DNA of 64,000 bases, taken from Cryptomeria japonica (taxonomy: Eukaryota; Streptophyta; Pinopsida; Cupressales; Cupressaceae). A program made the translations under genes and the position numbers. Under the pieces are notes generated by a model. The model worked only from the letters and a program-made list of their open reading frames with translations, was not told the DNA's origin and ran no database searches. Every line of letters starts with the position of its first letter. Position 1 is the first letter of the stretch. The stretch is taken from positions 258,653,386 through 258,717,385 of the forward strand of contig NC_081406.1 of the NCBI RefSeq assembly GCF_030272615.1. Direction: 5' to 3'. Of the stretch, positions 1 through 11,312 are shown piece by piece.

Positions 1-561
1 ATAGTAAATCCTATACCCAATCACCATAGAGGCATATTTGATAGCTGGATTGTTGATTTTATTTACTATCATGGATCTACCATCCCATTTTGATCCGGTC
101 AACTTCTCCACATCATTCTTGGGTACTAATATGAGTAAGGGTACTTCATCGGTTGAGCAAAATCTGGTTACTGCATGGACGACTTCCTTGGTTATTTTAT
201 GCGATTGATCCAACCACATAAATTGATCATGAATCCGACTCAAAATAAATCTGACTAACTCATTATCAAAATCATTAATGAAGTTGATTACATGATGGAA
301 CCCTTTCTCGGCGAGATTCTTAAATTGTTCTTTCTGTATGCCTTGGTCATCACACAATGATTTATATTGGTCATGAATAACTGATACACCCATGTCCTCC
401 AGTTTGCAGTGATAAAATGATATGACATCTTCAACGTACAAAACTCCATACGGTACGCTGGATAGGGCACCGACATGGTCTATTTCTTCTGATTTGAAAG
501 GATGACATTTGAACTCCGGTTGTGGCCTCTTGGTCACATCAGCAAGATGCGAAGTATCCAT
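1..561 (-). CDS. Unknown protein, N-terminal 187 residues, partial at window edge
   Basis: From an ATG at 561 the minus strand is open for 187 codons to the window edge without a stop. The protein starts MDTSHLADVTKRPQPEFKC and contains segments such as FYHCKLEDMGVSVIHDQ, GFHHVINFINDFDNELVRF, SHKITKEVVHAVTRFCST and LTGSKWDGRSM. Composition is that of a soluble globular protein, with no signal peptide or membrane segment. It is not gag, protease, integrase, RT or RNase H by any motif I know. It lies downstream of the zinc-knuckle ORF on the same strand, inside the LTR element, so it is probably an extra ORF of that element rather than a host gene. Being open while the neighbouring gag is broken suggests selection or a recent copy. 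I do not recognise the family. Confidence 0.6.
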   Translation of the reverse strand, partial: MDTSHLADVTKRPQPEFKCHPFKSEEIDHVGALSSVPYGVLYVEDVISFYHCKLEDMGVSVIHDQYKSLCDDQGIQKEQFKNLAEKGFHHVINFINDFDNELVRFILSRIHDQFMWLDQSHKITKEVVHAVTRFCSTDEVPLLILVPKNDVEKLTGSKWDGRSMIVNKINNPAIKYASMVIGYRIYY

Positions 562-1044
562 ACTAAAATATGCAAAATCTCGAAGCAAAAAGTAAGATTT
601 TTCTGATTAATACCTTTCATGCTTCAACACAAGGGTTTCACACCGACAAAACCTTCAACATCGTACATCGATACAAAATGTTCTTCAAATCGCTTCAAAT
701 ATCTGCTAAACACGTTGGATGTTGCAGTCACAAGCTTATTTTTGCTCTACTCGTTCTCTAAATGCTCTCAAGATCACAATGTGAGAAATAAAATTCAAAG
801 TGTTATTTTTATTTGCTTTCCATCTATTGCATTAAATGCTTTAACTGACAAAACCCTAAAATGCCTTAAAACACTCTTAAGCATATTACCGGTTGCTAAA
901 ACTATATGTTATTTACTAGTTATGATTCAAAAAGACTTATAAACATCAAAATGCATCAGAATATGCAGATTTAACTTACAATACTTCATCCAGGGGTTCA
1001 TCTCAAGATTTGACAATATGCACACCCCAAGTTGTAGAAACAAC
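562..1044. other. Spacer between two ORFs of the left-edge LTR element
   Basis: About 480 bp between the zinc-knuckle ORF (stop at 1045) and the unknown ORF (ATG at 561). Short ORFs on both strands here look like chance. On the minus strand a GTAAGT lies at 979-974 and a T-rich stretch ending in AG at about 563. An intron is conceivable, but the frames do not join across it. Confidence 0.4.
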
Positions 1045-2403
1045 TTAGTTTGCCGGTGATGGATTCTCCACACTAGGTGAAGAATTTGATTCCTTAGATG
1101 GTTTTTCATCACTCTTCTTCTTCAAGATTCTATTCATCTCAACTCTGGTTTCTTCAATATCAACTTTCTTCTTTCCTTTCCGGTCTGCAGAATGATTCAC
1201 CGGTTGGTTCTTCTGTGTTCTGCAAAACTTAGTAATGTGTCCCAGTTTGTTATAGTGATAACATGCCATTCCAGATGCTCTCCACGGTCCTGCATTTCCT
1301 CTACCCGTCCTTCTTCTATAGTTCATTGCCACATGTCCATAATTGTTGCAGATTGAACAAATAACAAATAACATTAACTCTTCTCTCCATCTCATAGGGA
1401 CTAGACCGGTTAGCATAGGGTCTTTTCTAATTAGTGCTTCTTCGGTCATTGGAATCCCTTCTCCAATCACCAACATATCTTAGATTCATATGAGGTGTTG
1501 GATAATTAGCTCCATACCTGCATTCGATTAATCTATGCCCATACATGTTGCATGTATAATAGTAACCTTCAAATTTTCTAGGCACATATCTAGTATTAGG
1601 TCTATAACTAGTATTAGCATTAGATCTGCTTCTACAAACATTAGCAGTATGTCTTGGTTTATGACAATTAAAACAAACAAGTTTGTAAGCTTTCTTACCG
1701 GTAGGTTTCTGAGCCCTAGGAGCTGTTTTACTTTCATGCATGTTTCTCTTGGCACCAAAAGGTTCTCCTTTCTCAAATGTATTGTATCCTAACCCAGATG
1801 TATCACCATTCATCCTCTGAGATTGGATCTGTTCATCTAGCATGGTAGAACTCTTGTTGAATTTTGCAAGCTTCTCATTAGCTTCTGCAAGCTCTTTAGT
1901 AAGATCTTCATTCTGCTTCATAAGAGTCTCTCTAAGAGACATTGCCATATCAAGATCTGCTTTGATTTCTTCTTTCTCTTCTTTCTCCTCATGCTAGTGT
2001 GCATATAGAGTGCCATTTTCCTGATTTATCTTAAAGATCTCATGATCTTTCTCTTTGATCTTGTCTTCAGCTGCCTTCCTAGCTTCAAGTTCTTGACTCA
2101 TCCGGATTGTAAGGGCTTCAAGCTCTCTCCTTAGGTTAGTTTTCTCACCATTTAGTTTCTCCACTTCCTCAACCAATGCATCTATGTTTGCTCCATCAGA
2201 AGAGTTGCTTTCATTAATCTCCAACAGTTATTCGATCAGTTCTTTCCTTTTAGCTAGTGATGACTTATACTTGCCTCTTAGGATTTCTAGGTCTTCCTTG
2301 GTTTCTACAAGTTCCATAGCCATCTCTCTATAATTCATTCCTTCCCCCATATTTGCCTTAGGATTAGAGATCCCTTCCAAGCGGTTAAACCTTAAGGAAG
2401 TTT
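1045..2403 (-). pseudogene. Gag-like protein: coiled coil plus four CCHC-type knuckles, broken
   Basis: Read on the minus strand directly after the PBS. The first part (2403 to about 1850) is Glu/Lys/Leu-rich and should form a coiled coil (for example ELVETKEDLEILRGKYKSS, LTKELAEANEKLAKFNKSS). Then follow CFNCHKPRHTANVC, a knuckle-like YTCNMYGHRLIEC, CSICNNYGHVAMNY and CYHYNKLGHITKFC, two of which have lost a metal ligand. The C-terminal tail is Lys/Ser/Pro-rich. Stops and frame changes near 2226, 1993 and 1450 break it. The usual N-terminal copia gag domain (UBN2-like) is absent: coding begins almost at the PBS. It should have bound element RNA; it is now a pseudogene. Four knuckles instead of one is unusual. 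Confidence 0.65.
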
Positions 2404-2416
2404 GGCTCTGATACCA
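2404..2416 (-). promoter_or_regulatory. Primer binding site (initiator tRNA-Met type)
   Basis: Minus strand reads TGGTATCAGAGCC, the standard plant copia PBS matching the 3' end of initiator tRNA-Met. It starts two bases inside the LTR end at 2419 and fixes the orientation of the left-edge element. Confidence 0.85.
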
Positions 2417-2418
2417 AT

Positions 2419-3662
2419 TGATGAACTTATAAGGCATTGAGAGGGGGGGGGGTGAATCAGTGCAAGTAAAAACAATACAAATTTGATTATCAATTTCACC
2501 AACTTAAAACTCAATAGGCATATAAGAAATAACACCAAGTAAGAAATCACCACATAAAGTATAAACCACTTGACACAAGAGGTTATACGTGGAAAACCCA
2601 AATGGGAAAAACCATGGTAGGAGTTAGTACCCACAAATATCCACTATCTGCAGTATAGAGATCTAATCGGTTAAGGTCTACAACACTCGATTAGGGGCAC
2701 ACCTTGTTATGAGTGTCTAAGCCTGGTTAAGAGCTATACAATAAGGCTTGTGAGGACTAGCCCTATTAGGAGCTACCCACATTACTGGGATTTGAAAACA
2801 CAAGTTAACGTGTCACCTGATTAGAGGATTTAATGATTAGACTTGTTAGGATCCGACTGCACCCTGTTAGGAGTGACCTTGTGAGAGGATTTTCTTGCTG
2901 CAACTATTAGGGTGACAACAAGTTCAAATGATCTTAGTATAACACCCAGTGTCTGATAAGACTTGCTTCAGAACATTACAACATCACATATACTTGATCT
3001 CATAACTCCTCTGATCATTGCACTATTAGAAAAATGAAATTCGCTAATGATTTCTTACACATTCAAGCTCATACTCATAACCGCCTTCATACCTCATCAC
3101 ACATCTTAGAAACATCATTAGGTCGGCTAGAACCTTGGAACAATTTCCTAAGTTCAATGAATCTAGACAAACTTGCATTGCACGCCTTAATTATGTCGAC
3201 CACCAACATAATAAATCAAATTATGTGTCATTTTACCGATCTTAGTGATTCTCATCACTACCGGTCAAGTCTTTATCAGCGTAACTGCTCTATCAATCAA
3301 ATCTCGTTCACCTAATCAAATCACCACATGGAGTCACAAACATAACTTCATCTACCAGTCTTGTTTGTTGCTGCAAAACCACATCATCCCATTCTTCATA
3401 AATTTCCTGTACAGGTTGTCAGAATATTATTATGTCTGTCTTTTATCGGTTAAAGTCCTAATTACTGGTTCTGATAAAAACTGTCTCTGCTTACCGGTTG
3501 AACTATAGGAATCAAATGACTGTAGAAACATAGTTGCCATCAATGACAACATACACCATAGTCATCATATAACAATCTAATCTCTTTACAAAACAAACAT
3601 GTATCGATTATGTCAAGCAAACAAACAATTACTAGTTCAGATCAAATGATCAAATGCCAACA
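2419..3662 (-). repeat. 5' LTR of the left-edge copia-like element (1244 bp)
   Basis: On the minus strand it begins TGTTGGCATTTGATC (3662) and ends AGTTCATCA (2419), giving the TG...CA ends of an LTR. Near the 3' end is a C-run motif (GATTCACCCCC...TCTCA, complement of 2440-2460). Further in, a GGTTTTTCCCATTTGGG segment is shared in style with the other copia LTRs of the window. The left partner LTR lies outside, so divergence and target duplication cannot be read. Confidence 0.8.
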
Positions 3663-6600
3663 GATAGTAGTGGAGGTTAAAATATGTAGGAAAGAGTATT
3701 TTAAGTCTTAATGGGTGAATGATCCACATTCCTCCACTTATGAAGATGATGGCTTGTAGTTATGGATTTTATGTCTATGTTATGTGAATGTTGCAGTATT
3801 ATGTTTCTAGGTTCTTAACAATTTAGATGTTGAAGTTAGTTGTTACAGTTTGTTGACAGTGAGGCTATCTGTCAAGACTGGTCCAAAGAATGCCCTGCAT
3901 TGCTCCACAGTGTTCTTTCATGTTTTTCATCTTAGAGGATACATTCATAATAATTGTGCAGTGTTCTAGTTCAAAATTCAAGTTCTGGTTTGCTATGGGA
4001 GTGAAGTTATGTTGTTTGGCATTATCATATGTGTTGGTTTCTAGTTGACTCAGTTGGTTCATCTTATTTGGATCATACTCTTTTGGTCCAGATATGCATT
4101 GGAGGCTGAGTTAAGGTGTTGTTATGGGTCTTATTGTGGTGTGTGAAGATTTGCATTAAGTAATTTGCATTGGATATTGTTTTTGAGCCAGCTGGTTAAC
4201 ATGCTTTATTGTTTATGTACATGTTTTGTTTAATGCTTGCTATGGAGGATGTGTTGTTATGTGCAGTTCATTGGAATCAACCCAAGAAGACATGTTGTGA
4301 TGTGTTTGGGTCCTCTTTATCATGTGGGTGGACCACATTTAGAGCAATTTCTCATGACACCTGACTTTGTGTAAAGTATGTTTATTCTATTTGTGGCCGA
4401 CCTAGTTGAGAGTTTTGGTGAATAAGGTGATATAAATAGATGTGTAGATGTGTAAATTGGTGTATGTATTGACTGAGAATATTGTGGAAGCGTATGTGGG
4501 AAAGAAAAGAGTGAATATCAGTTTGTGATAAGATTTGATGATCATATTTTTCAGTATGATAAATTTTTGAGGCAACAAATGTGTGAGTCATGTTTTCCAC
4601 GTGATTTTGGGTGCTTGAATTGGAGGTTCAAGGATAGTTTCATGATCAAGAGATCTTATTAATTTCAGTTCATCATTCCATTCCTGCTCGAAGACAGTGA
4701 GTCCTTTTGGCAGTTTGTACAGTTATGTATCTTGCCTTGAGATTATGTGTCTCAACTTGTAAGGGTTCCAAGAGATTTGCAATGGCATGAAGAATTTGCA
4801 CCTCTATAGTCTCCTTGATGGTTGATGACATTATCACATGATCTACAAAATTTTTAGCTAGTAGTCTCCATTGAATGTTTGGTATTTGATGAGTTCTTGG
4901 TCTATCTTGGTCCAAAGAGTCTCCATTTCTACCTTAAAACTTCCTCATATCAAAATAATTCAAAATTTTGTGAAGGACAAAATTAGAATATTTTTTTTCT
5001 CAACATCATAATTACACCTCACGATTACTGCATGGATGATGGTATGATGGCCAAAACCCATCCACCACCTATCTAAAAAAAAAAATTGTATATCAATATG
5101 ATTGAGTCGATAAATTAGAAATATCTTCAAAGTTATTGGAACAAGTACATTGATTTTGAGATTAATAAAAAGATCACAAATTTGGGCTTCAATTATATCT
5201 TTTTTCTTCACTTCATTGTAAGATAATATTTTCACGTAAAGTTGGCAACATGCTTCCATACAAGATTTCCATTGATCAATTTCACTTGTGACTGAGTCAA
5301 CTTAATCCATCATTTCTTCCAATAATAAAGCAAGTAATGCATGGTGTGGGTTTCCTATTGATGTTGTCGATGATTAAAAAATTGTTTTGTAAGTTGACTT
5401 TTATTTTGTTCCAAATGCCTTAATAGGTACTCTTGAAATTCCCTAGTTTTTGTTGGAAGGGTAGGAGGAGATTGGGGTGATATGATGATCTCTTTCTAGA
5501 TATTTTTCAACTATATTAGATTTGGGGTTAGGATTTGTACGAGTTGGTACAAAAAAATAACATGTAGGAAATTTATTCTAAAACAATAAGATTTTTGAAA
5601 ACACAAACATGTTTTGATTCAAAAACATGAAAATCTTCTCTACTTACATCTCCTTCAACATGCATTTTTCTCTAAAATCTTGTAGTTTTCCTCCCTTGAC
5701 CATGGTTGTTAATGGGCAATTGACCGTTCATTTCTTTTATGCAACCGAAATGCAAGTGCATTATTGTGTCACAAAATGCACCTATGTTATTTCATCTTTT
5801 GAATAATGTGAATGTATTATAGCCCAAATGAGTGATTTAGTTTCATTTTTGTTCCACATTTTGATGCACATACCCCCTAGTTGGATAAGTTCAATGATAA
5901 TGGACCAAGATCAAAGACAACAAGCAAGCGTGTAACTAACCTAGGTTGATAGCTTTGATAATTTTGCTACAATGCTCTCATAAATGCTCTATACTATTTC
6001 TCTTCAACAACTCTTAGTTTGCCTCGATGATTCTTGCATAACTTCAAATGCATAAGTGAATGCCTTAAATAGAACAACATAGCACCTAAATTAACACAAC
6101 TATACATTAGGTTGGCTCGCAATGGCTAGTGAAATGGTTGGCAAGGTGTAAATTTGAATTTCAAATTTTAAAAGTTTAAGGTTTAGATCGACAACTGTAG
6201 CAGTGCATTGGGTCACATCTACACTTGCAAATCAAATCCAAGATGGTGAATGATGGATCTAGTGATCCCATGTATACTAATTTTTGAATTTAAGACATTA
6301 TAATCAAAGTGTACCAAAAACATAAGAGAAAAAGACATAGATACACAATTAACATTATTACAATTTTAAAATTTTAAAAAATGAAAGTTAAAGAATAACC
6401 TTTAAATACTTTATTTTACTTTTGAAATAATATAATTTTTATAAATGTGGTTGAACTTGTGATGTGATGACGAAGTTGTGGTATTACTATTATTACCACG
6501 AAGTTGTAGCTCTTATTGATTTTGATCCTGTCAAAACCGTCGCTGAGAAAGTTTTCCTCCGGTAGAGCAAAGCTCTTAAGATGTTCGAAAACGGGCTGCC

Positions 6601-6668
6601 CAAGAACACCCAATGAAGTAAGTATATAATTGAGGTTGTACCGTCTAAACTTATGAATTCGCCACGCG
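3663..6668. other. Intergenic, AT-rich; no identifiable gene
   Basis: Three kilobases between the left LTR element and the PPR gene. Two adjacent minus-strand ORFs, 4673-4915 (80 aa, with NIQWRLLAKNFVDHV) and 4960-5259 (99 aa), have protein-like composition but no motif I know; they may be scraps of a decayed mobile-element ORF. An ORF at 6416-6697 on the minus strand overlaps the start of the PPR gene and is probably chance. Nothing else is supported. Confidence 0.4.
6623..6630 (+). promoter_or_regulatory. Possible TATA box upstream of the PPR gene
   Basis: TATATAAT lies 39-46 bases before the ATG at 6669. Used as a TATA box it would give a very short leader, so it is only a candidate. PPR genes often lack a TATA box. 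Confidence 0.2.
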
Positions 6669-9383
6669 ATGGCAGGATTGTGCCTTCCTATAAACAAAGT
6701 GTGCTTTCTGGGCTATGCCTACACAGATCACGGAATCAGTGCTTCTTCCTATTCATATAGATGTCACTCGATGCACTTTTCGCCAACACACCCGATTATC
6801 TCTAAATTTCTCAATGCTCTGCACTACTCCTACCACGTCCCAACTTCCAAACATTTAGGATTTAGGCATTACGGCAGTTGCAGGAGTATATCTGAGATCA
6901 ATCCTACCGTTATCATTCCTAGTGAAAAAATAGATGGAGCTTCTACTGCTTCGAGTTTACAAGCAAATGCAAATGACTATGATAGGCTTTTGCGAGCATG
7001 CATTGATACCAAGGCTTTTAAAGAGGGCAAACAGATCCATGTCGACATCATTAAAACTGGACTTTACTGGGACATATTTCTTCAAAACCAGCTTGTTAAC
7101 TTTTATGCTAACGTTGGAAATGCAGTGGATGCGCGCAAAGTGTTCGACAAAATTCCCAATCGATACCTGGTCTCATGGAATGCAATGGTTGCTGGCTATG
7201 TGCAGAATGGGCGTGGAATTGAAGCTATAAGATTGTTTGCTGAAATGCACGAGCCGAATCAGTTCACTTTTGCTAGTTTACTTCGAGTTTGCGCAGGCTT
7301 AATCGATTTGGAAACAGGAAAGCAGATTCAAGCACATGCTATTAAAACTAGATTCATGTTATATGTTTGTGTTGGGAATGCTCTTGTAAATATGTATGCA
7401 AAATGCGGCAGAATTGACGATGCCCGTAGAGTGTTCGACAGAATGCCTGAGCGAGATGTTGTCTCGTGGAATGTACTGATTGCAGGATATGGCCAACATG
7501 GGTACGGTGAAGAATGCCTCAAACTCCTTTTTCATATGCAATTGGCCGACATGCCAGCTGATCAGTTCGCTTTTTCCAGTGTTCTGAGTGCGAACTCAAG
7601 GCCAGGAATGCTGAGAAAAGGTAAACAGGTACATGCCCAGATTATAAAAACTGGATTGGAAGTGGAAATCACTGTAGGGAATGCTCTACTTTCTATGTAT
7701 AGCAAATGTGGGAGTATAGAGGAAGCACATGAGCTGTTCGATAAAATGAAGCAGCAAGACGTTATCTCATGGACTACAATGGTGACGGGATATGCGCAGC
7801 ATGGTTATTGCGACAAGGCCTTCCAGCTCTTTGAACAAATGCCCACAAAGAATGTGGTCTCTTGGAATGCCATGATTGCAGGGTATTCTCAAAATGCGCA
7901 AGGTTGCAATGCTTTGAAACTTTTTTGCAAAATGCAATTGGCAGGCATCAATCCTACCGAGTTTACCTTCGGAAATGTTGTTAATGCATGCTCCAGCATA
8001 GCATCTTTGGAATATGGCAAGTGGATTCATGGATACATTGCTAAGACTGGGTACCAGTCAATTCTTCACATTGGAAGTGGACTTGCAGATATGTATGTCA
8101 AGTGTGGGAATGTAATGGATGCACGCAAAATTTTTGACCGAATGTCTGAAAGAAATGTGGTCTCATGGACGGGAATGATAACAGGATACGCCCAGCATGA
8201 TCAAGGTGAGGAAGCTCTTAAACTCTTTTGCAAAATGCAAGAAACTAGTGTAAATCCAAACCAAATCACCTTGGCTAGTATCCTTGGAGCCTGTGGCAGT
8301 TTGGCAACTTTGAAAGAAGGAAAGCAATGCCACGCTTACGCTATTAAAACAGGACATGTTTCAGACGTTGGAGTTAGCAATGCACTCATTACGATGTATG
8401 CCAAATGTGGGAACATACAAGATGCCGTAGCAGTTTTTGACAAAATGTCTGAACGAGATGGTATTTCATGGAATTCAATGATCAATGGATATGCCCAGCA
8501 TGGCTATGGAAATGCTGCCCTCCAACTCTTTAAAAGAATGCTTCAGGCTGGTATGAAGCCAGATGAGATCACGTTTGTTGGTATTCTGTCTGCTTGCAGC
8601 CATGGAGGCCTAGTAGAGGAAGGCCATAATTACTTTGAGTCAATGATTCAAGAGCATGCCATTATTCCTTCTGTTGATCACTACGCATGTATGGTAGACC
8701 TTCTCGGTCGTGCTGGCCGATTGGGTGAGGCACAAAAGTTGATTAACCATATGCCATGTGAACCTACTGCATTAGTGTGGCGGACCTTGCTTGCCGCATG
8801 CAGAATCCATAATAACTTGGAGCTAGGTAAACAAGTTGCAGAAAAGATTCTTGAACTGGAACCAGAACATCCTGCAATGTATGTGTTGATTTCAAATATA
8901 TATTCTGCAGCTGGTAAGTTCGATGTTGCAGACAAAATGAGAAAATTGATGACATACAGAGGAGTGAAAAAAGAGCCAGGATTTAGTTGGATTGAGGTCA
9001 ACAACAAAGTTCATTCATTTGCTGTCAGTGATAGATCGCATCCACAAACAGCTCAGATCTATTCAAAGTTGGAGGAATTAACGTGGCAGATAAAGCAGGC
9101 AGGTTACTTACCTGACACAAATTTTGTGCTGCACGATGTGGAGGAGGAGCAGAAGAAGCGTGTTATCTTCCACCATAGTGAAAAGCTGGCGATTGCTTTT
9201 GGACTTTTATACAGAATCCCTGAAACGCCTATCAGGGTTTTCAAGAACCTTCGGGTGTGTGGTGATTGCCACACTGCTGCAAAGTTTATCTCCAAGGTCA
9301 CATTACAAGAAATCATTCTGAGGGATACCAGCCGCTTCCATCATTTCAAGGACGGAGTATGTTCTTGTGGAGATTATTGGTAA
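6669..9383 (+). CDS. PLS-class PPR protein with E and DYW domains (organellar RNA editing factor)
   Basis: Intact, intronless, 904 residues. Residues 1 to about 100 are Ser/His-rich without repeats and should be an organelle transit peptide. Residues 103 to about 690 are tandem P, L and S pentatricopeptide repeats, with the recurring pattern GKQIHAxxIKTG..., NALVNMYAKCG, ARKVFDxMPERDVVSWNxMIAGYxQHG. An E-type extension follows, with the PG box (PGFSWIEVNNKVHSF, from residue 770). The C-terminal DYW domain has the cytidine-deaminase-like motif HSE (836-838) and CGDC (C864, C867). A second metal pair (C898, C900) comes just before the terminal DYW triplet. All catalytic residues are present. 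By family knowledge it binds a specific organellar transcript through the repeats and converts C to U; the target site and whether it is mitochondrial or plastid are unknown. The start is the first ATG of a frame closed upstream. It is the only intact host gene here. Confidence 0.96.
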   Translation: MAGLCLPINKVCFLGYAYTDHGISASSYSYRCHSMHFSPTHPIISKFLNALHYSYHVPTSKHLGFRHYGSCRSISEINPTVIIPSEKIDGASTASSLQANANDYDRLLRACIDTKAFKEGKQIHVDIIKTGLYWDIFLQNQLVNFYANVGNAVDARKVFDKIPNRYLVSWNAMVAGYVQNGRGIEAIRLFAEMHEPNQFTFASLLRVCAGLIDLETGKQIQAHAIKTRFMLYVCVGNALVNMYAKCGRIDDARRVFDRMPERDVVSWNVLIAGYGQHGYGEECLKLLFHMQLADMPADQFAFSSVLSANSRPGMLRKGKQVHAQIIKTGLEVEITVGNALLSMYSKCGSIEEAHELFDKMKQQDVISWTTMVTGYAQHGYCDKAFQLFEQMPTKNVVSWNAMIAGYSQNAQGCNALKLFCKMQLAGINPTEFTFGNVVNACSSIASLEYGKWIHGYIAKTGYQSILHIGSGLADMYVKCGNVMDARKIFDRMSERNVVSWTGMITGYAQHDQGEEALKLFCKMQETSVNPNQITLASILGACGSLATLKEGKQCHAYAIKTGHVSDVGVSNALITMYAKCGNIQDAVAVFDKMSERDGISWNSMINGYAQHGYGNAALQLFKRMLQAGMKPDEITFVGILSACSHGGLVEEGHNYFESMIQEHAIIPSVDHYACMVDLLGRAGRLGEAQKLINHMPCEPTALVWRTLLAACRIHNNLELGKQVAEKILELEPEHPAMYVLISNIYSAAGKFDVADKMRKLMTYRGVKKEPGFSWIEVNNKVHSFAVSDRSHPQTAQIYSKLEELTWQIKQAGYLPDTNFVLHDVEEEQKKRVIFHHSEKLAIAFGLLYRIPETPIRVFKNLRVCGDCHTAAKFISKVTLQEIILRDTSRFHHFKDGVCSCGDYW

Positions 9384-11312
9384 TATAATTGAACAATCAA
9401 TACAGGAAATATTTTTTGTCATTGGCTTACCTTAGTACCCTGGGACTTATAGCAAAAGGGTTAAAGGTCACGAAACATCTTGGAGTAATATTCTGTATTC
9501 TGTGGAACGGGATGGTACAACGGGGATGGAGGCTAGATTTCTACTTAAATATAGTATGAATGGTAACTAAGGAAAGATGCGAAGATCTAGATAAAGGAAA
9601 GAAAATCTAAAAAGAGGTTTGTACAGCAAAAGATATCAATTAATGAATAAACATTCCATTAACACCTTATATTATTTGAGAGACGTTAGTGAACTGGATA
9701 TGTATAGAAGGCACAGAGACTATTGACAAATGGCAACAAAAGACTTCCTAGAATAAAAATTTTGTATCCTCCGAAAATTCTCTGTACCATATGAGGCTAA
9801 CTGTTTGATCTCATTCATTTAATTTCTTTGAAACTATTGAGAGTTTCATTATCACATTTGTGCACATCAAACTTGAAACAACAATTAATTGTTGGATTCA
9901 CCTGAATTCACGTTACAAGGGGACTTTGTATTTCAGCATAAGATATTTGATCTTTGAACATTAGCTTCTACAAGTAGTAGTTTTGATTAAGGTAACTGAT
10001 ATATTGATACAAGGACATCCTAGGGTTGGCAAAATCTTGCATTGCCACAAACGTTTCTTGTTTTAGTTGTTGGTTCTACACAAGCTTAACTTGCACTTGC
10101 TTCTGTTTTTGGTTGTGTTCCGTTGCTCCACGCAGACATGTTTTTGTTATTGGGCAGTTTCAGTGGACAAACGCTACTCATGCAGCATTGACACAACATT
10201 ATTTTCCTTGTGAAGACCTTGTTGGCTCTTGGTGCAGATAAGGCCTCCGCCCTGCAAACAGTTCTAACAAGATCGCATAGAACAAAAAGAATGATTAACA
10301 AACAGTCTTCCAGAATTCAGGAAATGTATTGGTAAAATCCATCTCATCATCTTAACAGTACCAAAATTATTACAGAGAAACAAAAGCTGAGACACAATCT
10401 TCATCAGTTCCTTCCCATAGCTCCTACTTCTAAGCCAAAAACCCCTATATGAAGACCAAACGACCATAAACCCTGATGCAGAGCATCCTGCCTACCTCTG
10501 GCACAATGGGAGCATCGAAATAGAGTATGGACTCTATCAAAGCATAATGGAGAGGGGAATTTTGTCAGAATATGCACAAAATGGATGCAAGGCGTTATTC
10601 TCATGTTGGCAACCGTTTCCAATCGAGTAAGAGGGTGAAGAAACTCTTCAGTTTATTGTGCCACTTGTCAAGCTTAACAGAGAATGGATGGAACGTGGGC
10701 TGTTTGACAAATGCTTCAAAGAAATATGATTCCATGGGACGCAATTATAGCTCCATTAAAAAGCGTTAGAAATTTTCAGACAAATGCATTTTGACAGCTG
10801 TTACCTTCTTAAAGACCACCGTTCAAGGATGAATAGTCATCAAAAGGGAGTGAGAATGAAACGCCTTTCATTAAATAATAATTTGAAAAGATTTAGAGGA
10901 GGAATGTGAATTGATGGCAGAAAAAAATTAAATAAATGTGAAGGAGACTGCATAGAGGAGAGAGGGACCCATTAAATAAGGAGGTTGCACAGTAAGAGAG
11001 GGGGAGGAGGGAAAGCGACCCAAGATAGGGTGCGCTAGAAAGTAGAGGTGAAGTTGAACTTGCATGTGTGTGCCTGTGTAGAGAGGAGGACTGCAGTCGA
11101 GTTGGACAATATTTTGTGAGAGCCAGAGGAACCACAGAGTTTAAAATTGTAATTGAAGATTAGCAGAAGAAGAGAACAGATTGAAATCTGTTTGAAATCT
11201 GTTTTAGAGGGTGAGTTTATGAGGAGTTACGAAGTTAACGTGCTTTGCAAGGCCAATAAGAGGGCCAGTTCTCTGAAGAGATTCAGAGTTTTGTTTGAGA
11301 GCTTGTAATTTG
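9384..11312. other. 3' flank of the PPR gene and intergenic DNA
   Basis: The first few hundred bases are probably 3' UTR; an AATAAA at 9646-9651, 263 bases after the stop, is a candidate poly(A) signal. The remainder has only short ORFs on both strands (longest about 80 codons) with no recognisable product. The segment ends at the 5-bp target duplication of the next LTR element. Confidence 0.45.
11308..11312. repeat. Target site duplication ATTTG, left copy
   Basis: ATTTG directly before the 5' LTR. An identical ATTTG follows the 3' LTR at 13878-13882. Confidence 0.85.

Larger units (their letters stand above)
1..3662 (-). mobile_element. Copia-like LTR retrotransposon, 5' part, runs off left edge
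   Basis: The element lies on the minus strand with its 5' LTR at 2419-3662. A tRNA-Met-type primer binding site (TGGTATCAGAGCC) follows two bases inside the LTR, which is typical of plant Ty1/copia elements. Reading leftward, a decayed coiled-coil and zinc-knuckle coding stretch comes next, then about 480 bp without a clear ORF, then an open ORF of unknown function that leaves the window. No protease, integrase or reverse transcriptase is seen in this part, so the superfamily call rests on the PBS, the TGTTGGCA LTR start and the gag-like C-terminus. The second LTR and the target duplication are outside the window. Confidence 0.75.

Noticed and set aside
565-979. Possible intron on the minus strand (GTAAGT to TTTTAG)
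   Set aside because: Splice words are good but the reading frames do not join across it, and the upstream ORF stops at 1045.
6416-6697. 93-codon minus-strand ORF overlapping the PPR start
   Set aside because: No motif, overlaps a strongly supported gene on the other strand.
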